A DNA stretch of 11,281 nt, from positions 1 to 11,281 of the forward strand of contig NZ_JBNNUK010000038.1 of the NCBI RefSeq assembly GCF_050279675.1, in the 5' to 3' direction. The position numbers and the translations under genes are program-made. The notes beneath the pieces are model-generated. The model ran no database searches. It worked only from the letters and a program-made list of their open reading frames with translations, and had not been told where the DNA came from. The stretch comes from Viridibacillus sp050279675. Lineage in GTDB: Bacteria > Bacillota > Bacilli > Bacillales_A > Planococcaceae. Numbering within the stretch: position 1 is the first letter of the stretch; every line of letters starts with the position of its first letter. Shown here one piece after another: positions 1-5,880 of the stretch.

Positions 1-10
1 CGAACAGTAG

Positions 11-136
11 TCTTTTATTTTTTTAATACAGGATTTTAATCAGACTGTCCTTTTAGCATTAATTGTTGTAGGAGTAGGTGTAGGTGTCTTAGGAGATTTA
101 TTAGCTTTTATGAAGCGATTTCCTTCTTCTTGTTGA
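11..136 (+). pseudogene. C-terminal scrap of a possible membrane protein
   Basis: An open frame follows the in-frame TAG at 8-10 and ends at TGA 134-136. It encodes about 40 residues, including a hydrophobic run rich in Leu, Val and Gly (LLALIVVGVGVGVLGDLLAF) and a short basic tail. There is no ATG before the hydrophobic run and no convincing ribosome binding site, so it is either the decayed end of a membrane protein gene or a chance frame. It is the only plus-strand coding-like stretch in the first kilobase. The family cannot be named. Confidence 0.25.
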
Positions 137-206
137 TTTAGATTAAAGTTTGATTATAAATCACTCTATATCCTTGAATTTACTGTATATAAAAAAGAAT
201 GATTAT

Positions 207-242
207 TTTAAATCCCCTTATTCCGCTAAAGCACCCCGTTAG
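207..242 (-). repeat. Solo box B of the composite repeat
   Basis: The stretch contains CTAAAGCACCCCGTTAG, the box B half of the composite repeat, without hairpin or box A. Its left flank (TTTAAATCCCCTTATTCC) also occurs at 9104-9138, so the solo unit is about 35 bp with its own conserved edge. The rest of 137-362 shows no convincing gene, only short open frames. Confidence 0.7.
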
Positions 243-362
243 CACAACTAGCCAGAGTAAAAACATCTTCAACAAAAGTTCCAGATTATTGAAAACTAAT
301 AAGACTCCATCAATGTTTGGTATTTTTTCTTTGTGTCTAGATAAAATTCTTCGTCATTAATA

Positions 363-977
363 TTAGCTCTGTGTGGTGTCTACGGTTATGTATGTATTGC
401 TATAAAGAAGCATATTAATATTTTTCACATTCCATAATTCCCTAAATTCATTAATTGGAACTTTTCGATTATAGCTATTGTTATCATCATTACAATTCAC
501 CAGTTGCTTTAATGATTCTGAAAGGTAGAAATACTCCTTGTCATATCCTACGACAGGGACAAAATGCAAATTATTACGATCCTTATGTACTTTAATAAAA
601 ACAATTACGGGAGTTCCTTTACTAACTTCGTACTTTAATGTATTTATATTTCCTTTATAATAGTTTGTTTTAAATCTCTTTTTTCTTAACACCGTACGGA
701 TTCCCTTTGGATATACATTGCCTGAACTCATTTTACTAGGGAAATTAGTATATAACTCTTCACCATCGGCCTCCATTCCAAAATGACGCAACACATATGC
801 TGTTGAAAATGCTGCACATTCCCTTTTGTTTTGTATATCTATCCTATTATTTCGTTTAATTAGATAGTTAGCCGGATAAGCTCTTTTTCGTAAAACAGGT
901 ATGGGTAATGTCATTAAATATGCATTAATGATAGTTGATATAATAATCCATAAAATAGCTGTTCTAACTATAAACAT
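363..977 (-). CDS. Membrane-anchored C39-like cysteine peptidase
   Basis: The start is the ATG at 977, because GGAGGG (985-990) lies 7 bp upstream; the frame is open to a TTG at 1010 without a useful site. The protein has 204 residues. Residues about 4-29 form one hydrophobic segment, likely a signal anchor. A papain-like C39 domain follows: a candidate oxyanion Gln49, the nucleophile Cys54 in RECAAFSTAYVLRHFG, and His138 in LHFVPVVGYD. The usual third-residue region (often an Asp) reads LSES here, so the triad is incomplete or shifted. Such domains occur in bacteriocin-exporter peptidases and in free-standing YvpB-like proteins. This one has no ABC transporter part and no neighbouring peptide gene, so substrate and role are unknown. 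It stands alone between solo repeat halves, with no clear promoter. Confidence 0.75.
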   Translation of the reverse strand: MFIVRTAILWIIISTIINAYLMTLPIPVLRKRAYPANYLIKRNNRIDIQNKRECAAFSTAYVLRHFGMEADGEELYTNFPSKMSSGNVYPKGIRTVLRKKRFKTNYYKGNINTLKYEVSKGTPVIVFIKVHKDRNNLHFVPVVGYDKEYFYLSESLKQLVNCNDDNNSYNRKVPINEFRELWNVKNINMLLYSNTYITVDTTQS

Positions 978-1024
978 ACTACTTCCCTCCATTGCTTTGC
1001 GCATATCCAAACAATATTCTAAGT

Positions 1025-1058
1025 CCTTCTTTCACTAACCTGCTCTTTAGTTGAATAA
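1025..1058 (-). repeat. Degenerate solo box A of the composite repeat
   Basis: CACTAACCTGCTCTTTAGTT plus the flanking CCTTCTT and GAATAAG match box A of the full copies, with two or three changes in the central CTGCCCC. There is no hairpin or box B beside it. It lies about 48 bp upstream of the C39-like peptidase start. Confidence 0.6.
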
Positions 1059-1148
1059 GCTCCTGTAAATAAAATACCATAAAAATGTAAAAAATCCTTA
1101 TTTTATTTAGAAAGCAACAATACTTACGAAAAGAGCCTTTTATCTATT

Positions 1149-1240
1149 CCTCTTACCCAACTAAACTGCCCCGTTAGTTCAATAAAGAAAAAAGAGCTGC
1201 ATATGCAACTCATTGATCTTCAAGTAAAGCACCCCGTTAG
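1149..1240 (-). repeat. Composite repeat, full copy 1
   Basis: In plus-strand order the copy holds box A (ACTAAACTGCCCCGTTAGTT), an A-run, a hairpin at 1194-1211, and box B (GTAAAGCACCCCGTTAG). It lies 11 bp downstream of the stop of the small membrane protein gene at 1252-1515. The central part is nearly identical to copies 3 and 6. Confidence 0.9.
1188..1211 (-). terminator. Intrinsic terminator inside repeat copy 1
   Basis: On the minus strand GAGTTGC, loop ATAT and GCAGCTC are followed by six T. One pair is G-U in the minus-strand RNA but A-C in a plus-strand RNA, so it works best for the gene ending at 1252. Confidence 0.75.
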
Positions 1241-1251
1241 TAGAAAAAATA

Positions 1252-1515
1252 TTAACCCATAAAGTTAGATAAATAATATTGAATACCATAAGCCCCTGAA
1301 GAACTAATGCTTGCAACTAAAACCGCAATTGATAAATAAGCAATATAGCTGGATTTCCTTTTTGAAAGTAACAAATAAAAAATTGAAATGAATAAACTGA
1401 CGATAAAAAAGATTATCCATAGAATACTAAATGTAAAAAATTCAAAACTGATAAGGAAACTCACTACGTAAAATAAATTTATCAAGAGTAATAAGAATAA
1501 GAGGATTCTTTCCAA
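1252..1515 (-). CDS. Small three-helix membrane protein, unknown family
   Basis: The chosen start is TTG at 1515, preceded by GGGGAGG with 10 bp spacing; the in-frame ATG at 1542 and GTG at 1557 have poorly placed sites. The product is 87 residues with hydrophobic segments at about 3-24, 28-50 and 59-80 and a basic loop (SKRKSS) between the second and third. No family is recognised. It is a single-gene unit: repeat copy 1 with its terminator lies 11 bp after the stop, and a solo box A lies about 70 bp upstream. No clear promoter was found. Confidence 0.6.
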   Translation of the reverse strand: MERILLFLLLLINLFYVVSFLISFEFFTFSILWIIFFIVSLFISIFYLLLSKRKSSYIAYLSIAVLVASISSSGAYGIQYYLSNFMG

Positions 1516-1586
1516 AATTACATCTCCTCCCCTGTTCTTCATTCCTAATTTTACCACTAAAAACGGGTGCTATTTCACATTTTTTA

Positions 1587-1616
1587 TTGAACTAAACTGC
1601 CCCGTTAGTTCAATAA
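1587..1616 (-). repeat. Solo box A of the composite repeat
   Basis: TTGAACTAAACTGCCCCGTT plus AGTTCAATAAG matches box A, without hairpin or box B. A scrap resembling inverted box B (ACGGGTGCT, about 1563-1571) lies just before it, and AGTTCAATAA recurs at 1617-1626, which suggests local rearrangement. Confidence 0.7.
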
Positions 1617-1658
1617 GTTCAATAATATAAAGCGTTAATCCTTCTTAGTTCAATTAAT

Positions 1659-1693
1659 AAAAAAGATCGAATCCTTAAAGGAATCGATCTTTT
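1659..1693 (-). terminator. Strong hairpin terminator for the DUF2975 operon
   Basis: Arms AAAAGATCGA (1661-1670) and TCGATCTTTT (1684-1693) pair perfectly. Beyond one mismatch the stem continues with TCC and GGA. A-runs and T-runs flank both sides, so it may act in both directions, but only minus-strand genes precede it. It lies about 60 bp after the DUF3955 stop. Confidence 0.8.
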
Positions 1694-1739
1694 ACTTCAA
1701 ATGTTCGTTTAATAAGTCTTTAAGTTCCTCAATCCCAGA
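1692..1739 (-). pseudogene. C-terminal relic of an unknown gene
   Basis: Between an in-frame TAA (1740-1742) and a TAA merged with the terminator lies the peptide SGIEELKDLLNEHLK, which looks like a natural charged C-terminal helix. No start codon is present. It may be the tail of a lost gene whose terminator survives and now serves the DUF2975 operon. Sixteen codons are too few to name a family. Confidence 0.25.
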
Positions 1740-1753
1740 TTAGTGTACATGTG

Positions 1754-1969
1754 TTAATTAGAAATCTGAGCTTTTTTAAACATTGAAATTAATGCCATAC
1801 CAATTACTAATACAATGCCTAAGAAGAATAGTAAAAAACCAATTGGAATCAAGAAAAAGGGTTCTTCTAAGGTACCGTCTGAAGCCACGTTACTCCCTAT
1901 TATTGCTTTTGCAATAAGGCAAATTACTCCTAAAAAAATTGGTGTAGATGCAATTAAATACTTTTTCAT
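1754..1969 (-). CDS. DUF3955 small membrane protein
   Basis: The start is the ATG at 1969 (MKKYLIAS), 9 bp after GTGAGGA; the frame is open further upstream but would overlap the regulator gene. The product is 71 residues with two hydrophobic segments, about 3-21 and 36-59. The linker SDGTLEEPFFLIPIG is the hallmark I recognise for DUF3955. The function of the family is not known. It is the last gene of a three-gene operon, 28 bp after the XRE regulator, and ends about 60 bp before a strong terminator. The context suggests a membrane protein co-regulated with the DUF2975 protein. Confidence 0.75.
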   Translation of the reverse strand: MKKYLIASTPIFLGVICLIAKAIIGSNVASDGTLEEPFFLIPIGFLLFFLGIVLVIGMALISMFKKAQISN

Positions 1970-1997
1970 AATCATTTTCCTCACATTAAAAATTTGT

Positions 1998-2207
1998 TTA
2001 ATCATTTTTTTTATATTCCAAGATATCACCTGGTTGACAGTCTAATACTTCACATATTTTTTCTAAAGTTGAAAACTTGATAGCTTTTGCTTTTCCATTC
2101 TTTAATATTGAAACGTTTGCCATTGTAATACCGAGTTTTCCCGATAATTCAGTAACACTCATTTTTCTCTTTGCTAGCATTACATCAAGATTAACTATGA
2201 TAACCAT
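1998..2207 (-). CDS. YozG-like XRE (Cro/CI) family regulator
   Basis: The start is the ATG at 2207, 6 bp after GAGG; an upstream in-frame TTG has no usable site. The 69-residue protein is almost entirely one helix-turn-helix domain: residues about 16-40 (MSVTELSGKLGITMANVSIL) form the two DNA-contact helices, and FSTLEKICEVLDCQPGDILEY is the typical end of small XRE repressors. Such proteins are regularly encoded directly after DUF2975 membrane proteins, as here with an 8-bp gap. It probably controls its own operon, perhaps through the palindrome at 2771-2790; that target is an inference. Confidence 0.85.
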   Translation of the reverse strand: MVIIVNLDVMLAKRKMSVTELSGKLGITMANVSILKNGKAKAIKFSTLEKICEVLDCQPGDILEYKKND

Positions 2208-2215
2208 GTTACACC

Positions 2216-2695
2216 TCAAATCGTAAATTCGTTATCCTGCTTTATTTCACTTGCTCTACGCATTAAATAAGAAAGCAAAGAAGTAAATACAGAAATAACA
2301 ATTGCAAAAAACAGAATAAGTAAAAGAATCATTAATAGATTAGTGTTGTAATTTCTAATGATAACGGTGTATAGCAATGCAACAGCATATAATACCCCTT
2401 CTATCATTGCTAACACACTTATTAGCTTTAATCTTTTCGCATTTTCAACTGTAAAATCATTACCCACGCTAATATCTGAACAGATAATCCACCCAACACA
2501 TAAAGCTATAAAGTATGGAACTCCAGTTATCCAAATAAACACTATAAAAGGATTAAATAACGGTTTAAAAGATTTAGATTCTAGTAATACATATCTTCCG
2601 ATTTCTGGTCCAACGAAGATACAGAATAACAATCCAAATAATCCGCAAAAAACAATTATTAATTTTAACCATTTTGCTAATTCCTTTTGTTTCAT
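2216..2695 (-). CDS. DUF2975 membrane protein
   Basis: The start is the ATG at 2695, with AGGCGGTG upstream. The protein has 159 residues and four hydrophobic segments, about 11-30, 50-74, 90-111 and 118-145. The order NAKRLKLIS before helix 3 and the C-terminal EIKQDNEFTI are DUF2975 features. Its biochemical role is unknown. The steady pairing with a YozG-like repressor suggests a membrane component whose state or level is sensed by that regulator. It is first in the operon DUF2975, XRE, DUF3955, driven by the promoter at 2726-2754. Confidence 0.85.
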   Translation of the reverse strand: MKQKELAKWLKLIIVFCGLFGLLFCIFVGPEIGRYVLLESKSFKPLFNPFIVFIWITGVPYFIALCVGWIICSDISVGNDFTVENAKRLKLISVLAMIEGVLYAVALLYTVIIRNYNTNLLMILLLILFFAIVISVFTSLLSYLMRRASEIKQDNEFTI

Positions 2696-2725
2696 AATTC
2701 ACCGCCTTCTCAACTTCCTATAGCT

Positions 2726-2754
2726 ATAATAATCAAAAATACATCCTTAGTCAA
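2726..2754 (-). promoter_or_regulatory. Sigma-A promoter of the DUF2975 operon
   Basis: On the minus strand TTGACT (2749-2754) and TATTAT (2726-2731) are separated by exactly 17 bp. Transcription would start near 2719, leaving a leader of about 24 nt with the ribosome binding site. Confidence 0.8.
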
Positions 2755-2770
2755 TATTTTTTTATCGTAA

Positions 2771-2790
2771 AACAATAAATAGTTATTGTT
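2771..2790. promoter_or_regulatory. Perfect palindrome upstream of the DUF2975 promoter
   Basis: Arms AACAATAA and TTATTGTT are perfectly complementary around ATAG, and the element ends about 17 bp upstream of the -35. It is a plausible site for the operon's own XRE protein or another dimeric regulator. A position upstream of -35 fits activation as well as repression. It is too AT-rich to be a stable RNA hairpin. Confidence 0.45.
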
Positions 2791-2816
2791 ATTTGCAGTT
2801 GTTGCATAAAAAAAAC

Positions 2817-2933
2817 ACTAGGCTCAATACCAACAATCACCTCTGTTTTGTTAGTTACCTTCATCGTTTGACAAATCTTATCATATGAACTTTCAAAGCC
2901 TTCTTTCGATTGGTGTACCGCAATAGCTTTTTT
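2817..2933 (-). mobile_element. Fragment of an IS110-family transposase
   Basis: After a TGA (2934-2936) the minus strand reads about 38 residues including SKEGFESSYDKICQ and NKTEVIVGIEP. This matches the N-terminal domain of IS110-family (DEDD, serine-dependent) transposases, where a segment such as V-I-V-G-M-E-P-T-G-H-Y-W follows. The frame diverges immediately after Glu-Pro, so the TGHYW motif and the rest of the protein are missing. No IS ends are visible. It is joined directly to the methyltransferase relic upstream, so it is inactive debris. Confidence 0.65.
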
Positions 2934-2944
2934 TCACATGCGCT

Positions 2945-3118
2945 AGTACCAACAAAAAAAACATTAAAGTACTCTTCTAAATCGAGCTCCTGTGCTTTAT
3001 TTTTAGCAATTCCAACAAGTTTGGGCGATAAATCAATCAGTGTTACATTATAGCCCTCATTAGCGAGTTTTATAGGCTATTTTTCCGGTCCCGCACCATT
3101 ATCTAAAACCGTTTCAGT
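2945..3118 (-). pseudogene. Broken class I SAM-dependent methyltransferase
   Basis: The minus strand encodes ETVLDNGAGPEK, an in-frame TAG (3077-3079), then LANEGYNVTLIDLSPKLVGI and AKNKAQELDLEEYFNVFFVG. This is SAM-binding motif I followed by the beta-2 acidic motif (LIDLSP) of class I methyltransferases. The third Gly of the GxGxG loop is Glu and the next codons run into the stop, so the gene is dead. The N-terminus is lost near repeat copy 2, and the C-terminal half is replaced by IS110 sequence near 2935-2945. The original substrate cannot be inferred. Confidence 0.8.
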
Positions 3119-3137
3119 TAAGGGTAGGAATATAACT

Positions 3138-3229
3138 CCTTCTTCAACTAATCTGCCCCTTTAGTTGAAGAAGAAAAAAGAGCCGCCTAAGCAGCTCAAC
3201 GGTCTTCCACTAAAGCCCTCGTTAATTCA
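3138..3229 (-). repeat. Composite repeat, full copy 2
   Basis: Box A is slightly degenerate (ACTAATCTGCCCCTTTAGTT), the hairpin is at 3180-3197, and box B reads CTAAAGCCCTCGTTAATT. The last bases of box B contain the stop codon (3222-3224) of the DUF3953 gene. This copy diverges most from the others in both boxes. Confidence 0.85.
3174..3197 (-). terminator. Intrinsic terminator inside repeat copy 2
   Basis: On the minus strand GAGCTGC, loop TTAG and GCGGCTC are followed by six T. The changed base gives a U-G pair only in the minus-strand RNA. It lies 25 bp after the DUF3953 stop. Confidence 0.75.
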
Positions 3230-3470
3230 ATATGAAGCCCTGTATAGAAACGAAGAATATAAACAATGAAACAATAATGAACATATATTCTTCAAATCTT
3301 TTCCTATCTTTTTGAAGTTCTACTAATCCCGTTACCAACATAAACGCACCTAAGAACAACATCAAATATGACATAAACTCAAAGTTTTTGGTAATTAGAC
3401 TATAACCTGCTAATGCAATAACAATAACTGATAAGATAATTCTTAATATTTCCAACGTTTTTCTCTCCAT
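3222..3470 (-). CDS. DUF3953 small membrane protein
   Basis: The frame from ATG 3470 gives 82 residues. The site for this ATG is weak (AGAGA), whereas GGAGAG sits 7 bp before an in-frame TTG at 3455, so a 77-residue product starting MEILRIIL is equally possible. Three hydrophobic segments lie at about 9-24, 32-50 and 62-80, and VTGLVELQKDRKRFEEYM in the loop between the second and third matches DUF3953, a family of unknown function. It is a single-gene unit between repeat copies 2 and 3, and its TAA lies inside box B of copy 2. Confidence 0.75.
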   Translation of the reverse strand: MERKTLEILRIILSVIVIALAGYSLITKNFEFMSYLMLFLGAFMLVTGLVELQKDRKRFEEYMFIIVSLFIFFVSIQGFILN

Positions 3471-3543
3471 CCAATAAGTCTCTGTACAAGTTATTGTTTA
3501 ATCATAGAATTTTGAACTCTTTATTTTGTCATAAAAATGGAAT

Positions 3544-3645
3544 TCCTTCTTCAACTATCCTGCCCCGTTAGTTCAATAAAGAAAAAAGAGCTGCATATGC
3601 AACTCAATGATCTTCAAGTAAAGCACCCCGTTAGTTAAAGAAGAA
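3544..3645 (-). repeat. Composite repeat, full copy 3
   Basis: Box A (TCAACTATCCTGCCCCGTTA), hairpin at 3588-3605 and box B (GTAAAGCACCCCGTTAG) with a GTTAAAGAAGAA tail. The central segment is almost identical to copies 1 and 6. It separates the serine hydrolase gene (stop 3689) from the DUF3953 gene (start 3470). Confidence 0.9.
3582..3605 (-). terminator. Intrinsic terminator inside repeat copy 3
   Basis: The same minus-strand GAGTTGC, ATAT, GCAGCTC hairpin with six T as in copy 1. It would end transcripts of the serine hydrolase gene about 85 bp after its stop. Confidence 0.75.
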
Positions 3646-3688
3646 ATTAGTATGATATCAGAAGAGGAGGAACCAAAGTTTAGGTTGC

Positions 3689-4615
3689 TCATATGTCTCC
3701 CTCATCCTGCCAACTACCTAATAGCTCTTCGAAAAAAAGTCTCGGTGCAGATTGCTGTTCATTTTGTATATGGCTTTTTGCCACAGCCATAATATTTAAC
3801 TTAGGAACAATAAATATATATTGTCCAAATAAGCCGTTAGCATAGTAATAATCCATCGAGGTGTTAGTATTAGTATCTTCATAAGTCCATATCTGATAAC
3901 CATATCCATATGTTCCGTCTTTTGTGGTTTCAACTTGTTTATATGGTCTTTTTACCTGAAGGAGCCAGTTGGATGAAATCACCTGATTTGAATTAAATCG
4001 CCCTTCGTTTAAAAATAACAATCCAATCTTCACCATATCCTCTAGATTTAATGAAATACTGAAACCACCCCCGTGAATTCCTTGTGGATCCTTTTGCCAA
4101 GTGTATTTATTTATCCCTAATGGACGGAATAGATATTTTTCAGCAAAGGAAGCGGTAGGAATTCCAGAAATTTTTTGTATTATCGCACTTAGTAAATGAG
4201 AGTCTCCTGAATTATACTGAAAAGTTGAACCTGGTTTATGTATAATTGGTTGTCCTAGTATGAATTTAACCCAATTTTTCGATCCTTGGAAATTTCCTAC
4301 TTTTAAACCCGAAGTCATGGTCAGTAAATGAAATATTGTAATTTCTTTCTTTTGCGAATCATTAGACTCTAATATTTCTGGAAAATAGTTTTGTATGGGT
4401 TCGTGAATATTTTTAATTAAACCTTTATCTACCATAATTCCAATTAATATAGAAACAATGCTTTTTGTAATGGAATAAACCTTTGACGGCTTTTTTATAA
4501 CCTTTTTATTCTTCAAGTATTCGAATATCCGTGTATTCCCTTTATAAATGACAAATGCTTCAATTCTAATACTTTTAAGTTTCTTTTCTAACTCAAAAAA
4601 AGATATTTTACTCAT
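3689..4615 (-). CDS. Class C beta-lactamase-fold serine hydrolase
   Basis: The start is the ATG at 4615, 8 bp after AAAGGGG; a TTG at 4633 overlaps that site and is unlikely. The product has 308 residues. The catalytic pattern of the beta-lactamase/penicillin-binding-protein family is present: S48-I-T-K51 (nucleophile and base), Y134-N-S in place of the YxN motif, and H181-G-G-G for the third-strand region. LLTMTSGL (97-104) and YLFRPLGI are typical of this family. There is no signal peptide, so it is probably cytosolic and more likely an esterase or peptidase-like hydrolase than a resistance enzyme. It is a single-gene unit between repeat copies 3 and 4. Substrate unknown. Confidence 0.88.
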   Translation of the reverse strand: MSKISFFELEKKLKSIRIEAFVIYKGNTRIFEYLKNKKVIKKPSKVYSITKSIVSILIGIMVDKGLIKNIHEPIQNYFPEILESNDSQKKEITIFHLLTMTSGLKVGNFQGSKNWVKFILGQPIIHKPGSTFQYNSGDSHLLSAIIQKISGIPTASFAEKYLFRPLGINKYTWQKDPQGIHGGGFSISLNLEDMVKIGLLFLNEGRFNSNQVISSNWLLQVKRPYKQVETTKDGTYGYGYQIWTYEDTNTNTSMDYYYANGLFGQYIFIVPKLNIMAVAKSHIQNEQQSAPRLFFEELLGSWQDEGDI

Positions 4616-4669
4616 ATCTCTAACCCCTTTCAAAAACTATACTAAATATTCTCCTTTTATATCTTATTT

Positions 4670-4757
4670 CCTTCTTTATTATGCTAACCTGCCCCGTTAG
4701 TTCAATAAAAAAAGGCTCTACTCCTTTTTGAAGTAAAGCACCCGTTAGTTGAAGAGG
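4670..4757 (-). repeat. Composite repeat, full copy 4 with exchanged hairpin
   Basis: Box A (GCTAACCTGCCCCGTTAG) and box B (GTAAAGCACCCGTTAGTT) are kept, but the middle differs: arms AAAAAGG and CCTTTTT replace the usual GAGCTGC stem. The outer boxes have therefore been conserved while the hairpin was replaced. It ends about 10 bp before the stop of the hypothetical gene at 4767. Confidence 0.85.
4707..4729 (-). terminator. Variant terminator inside repeat copy 4
   Basis: On the minus strand AAAAAGG, a 7-nt loop and CCTTTTT continue into seven T. It is weaker than the other copies, because only two G-C pairs close the stem. Confidence 0.5.
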
Positions 4758-4766
4758 AATTACATA

Positions 4767-5234
4767 TCATTTATCTGAAAAGTTATTTGCCTCATTTTTA
4801 ATCCTTGATATTACTCCGTCTATATTAAACTCTGTAGGTATATCACCATATCGTAATTCATCAATCATTTCACTTATTTCATACCACCAAATCAAATCAT
4901 CTGGATAATGTAAATCCGAAACAATCCGAAAAATCATATAAGCTAAATCAAATGTCACTGAATCGTTATTTGCTTGTATTATTTTATTAGCTAAATCACC
5001 TATATAGGCTCTAGCACACAACTCAAAGGTTGGTTTATGTATTTCCAACTCATTTAAAGCTCTATTAAAATAAACTTCCACTTCGAAAATATTTTCACCA
5101 AATGAAAATGAAGAAATTATATCTACGGATGGTGAAGACACATCGTTTTCTATTAAGTTATGGGACCAATTTACATAGTCCTCAGTCGAAACAGTTCTCT
5201 TATGTATTTTATAAAATAATGCATTTGTTTGCAC
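4767..5234 (-). CDS. Hypothetical soluble protein
   Basis: The start is the GTG at 5234, 8 bp after AAGGTGG; the GTG at 5246 overlaps that site. The product has 155 residues, is acidic, and has no membrane segment or signal peptide. Recognisable stretches are YFNRALNELEIHKPTFELCA near the middle and DLHYPDDLIWWYEISEMIDE with a Trp-Trp pair near residue 118. The family cannot be named. Size and composition resemble small immunity or SMI1-like proteins, but no partner toxin is present, so this is only a thought. It is a single-gene unit between repeat copies 4 and 5, with repeat edges about 10 bp after the stop and 47 bp before the start. Confidence 0.7.
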   Translation of the reverse strand: MQTNALFYKIHKRTVSTEDYVNWSHNLIENDVSSPSVDIISSFSFGENIFEVEVYFNRALNELEIHKPTFELCARAYIGDLANKIIQANNDSVTFDLAYMIFRIVSDLHYPDDLIWWYEISEMIDELRYGDIPTEFNIDGVISRIKNEANNFSDK

Positions 5235-5272
5235 TTTATCAACCACCTTATAGGTTCTTTTCCTACAACTAG

Positions 5273-5278
5273 ATTATA
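5273..5278 (-). promoter_or_regulatory. Possible -10 box abutting repeat copy 5
   Basis: A perfect TATAAT on the minus strand lies 3 bp outside repeat copy 5 and 38 bp before the start codon at 5234. A -35 at normal spacing would fall inside box A (CGGGGC), which is a poor match. Confidence 0.35.
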
Positions 5279-5280
5279 AC

Positions 5281-5373
5281 CCTTATTGAACTAACCTGCC
5301 CCGTTAGTTGAACAAAAAAAGAGCTGTCTGAACAGCTCAAAGATCTTCTACTAAAGCACCCCGTTAGTTTAAG
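5281..5373 (-). repeat. Composite repeat, full copy 5 (best preserved)
   Basis: Box A has perfect arms AACTAAC and GTTAGTT around CTGCCCC. A perfect hairpin follows at 5321-5338, and box B is ACTAAAGCACCCCGTTAGTT. This copy lies next to the MazG-like relic region rather than directly after an intact gene. Confidence 0.9.
5314..5338 (-). terminator. Intrinsic terminator inside repeat copy 5
   Basis: On the minus strand GAGCTGT, loop TCAG and ACAGCTC pair perfectly and are followed by seven T, a canonical Rho-independent terminator. Confidence 0.8.
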
Positions 5374-5434
5374 TGTACTGTTTCACAAACTATCATAACG
5401 AATGGTTTCTGTTCTGTAATTTTGTTTCATCTAT

Positions 5435-5701
5435 TCAAGGGGTAGCGTCAGGAAAATGAGGATTTACAACGGTAAGAAAGTGTTCGTAAATTATCCGGCC
5501 TTCAAAACGAAAACCGGATTCTATTTAAACTTTATAATAATTACCAAGATAATAACTTCTCTTTTTATTTTTAGAGTCTTTTTTTAGCCCTATATTTATC
5601 TCACTCTTTTTTCTAAACGCCTCTTCTAAATCAATATCGAGCTGGTTGGCAAGATCAAAAAGATTCCATACCGCACTAGATTCCATAATTATTTTGAACA
5701 T
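5435..5701 (-). pseudogene. Relic of a MazG-like nucleotide pyrophosphohydrolase
   Basis: From ATG 5701 the minus strand reads 58 codons to TAA (5525-5527). ESSAVWNLFDLANQLDIDLE and EAFRKKSEIN match the C-terminal helix region of MazG-fold enzymes, which cleave nucleoside triphosphates. The Asp expected after the Glu in the metal-binding pattern (E..DV) is Ala, the N-terminal ExxE helix is missing and there is no ribosome binding site, so it is a remnant. The same frame stays open for 29 more codons after the TAA (GFRFEGRIIYEHFL, then NPHFPDATP), which may be a second relic or the tail of a fusion. The rest of 5374-5880 has no other gene. Confidence 0.55.
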
Positions 5702-5780
5702 GCTTTCTTAGTTACAAAGGGCTTGATAATCTCTCCGCATCCTATAAATATTATAATATTCACTAAAGAGACTAAAGAGC

Positions 5781-5815
5781 TGATTTCTTCCTTAAAAGGA
5801 ATCGGTTGCTATTTT
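5781..5815 (-). terminator. Weak hairpin after the C45 operon
   Basis: TTCCTT and AAGGAA pair perfectly around AA, with a few more imperfect pairs outside. It lies about 80 bp after the stop at 5881. There is no strong T-run on the minus strand, so termination here is uncertain. Confidence 0.3.
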
Positions 5816-5880
5816 AATTAGTATTAGATTATTTAGAAAAGGACGCTTAGAGTTATCCATTCCTTCGGATATTTGAAGTA

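Noticed and set aside
285..362. Minus-strand peptide NDEEFYLDTKKKYQTLMESY after the C39-like gene
   Set aside because: The open frame is under 30 codons without start or ribosome site and no family is recognisable.
1815..2045. Plus-strand open frame of 76 codons
   Set aside because: It is antisense to the DUF3955 gene and its upstream region, has no ribosome site and has unnatural composition.
2358..2723. Plus-strand open frame of 121 codons
   Set aside because: It is the mirror of the DUF2975 coding frame in AT-rich sequence, with no ribosome site.
3689..4615. Antibiotic-resistance beta-lactamase
   Set aside because: It lacks a signal peptide and the classical Y-A/S-N and KTG motifs, and looks like a general serine hydrolase of the same fold.
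1149..5373. CRISPR array
   Set aside because: The repeats are about 90 bp, spaced by whole genes of very different lengths, and there are no short uniform spacers or cas genes.
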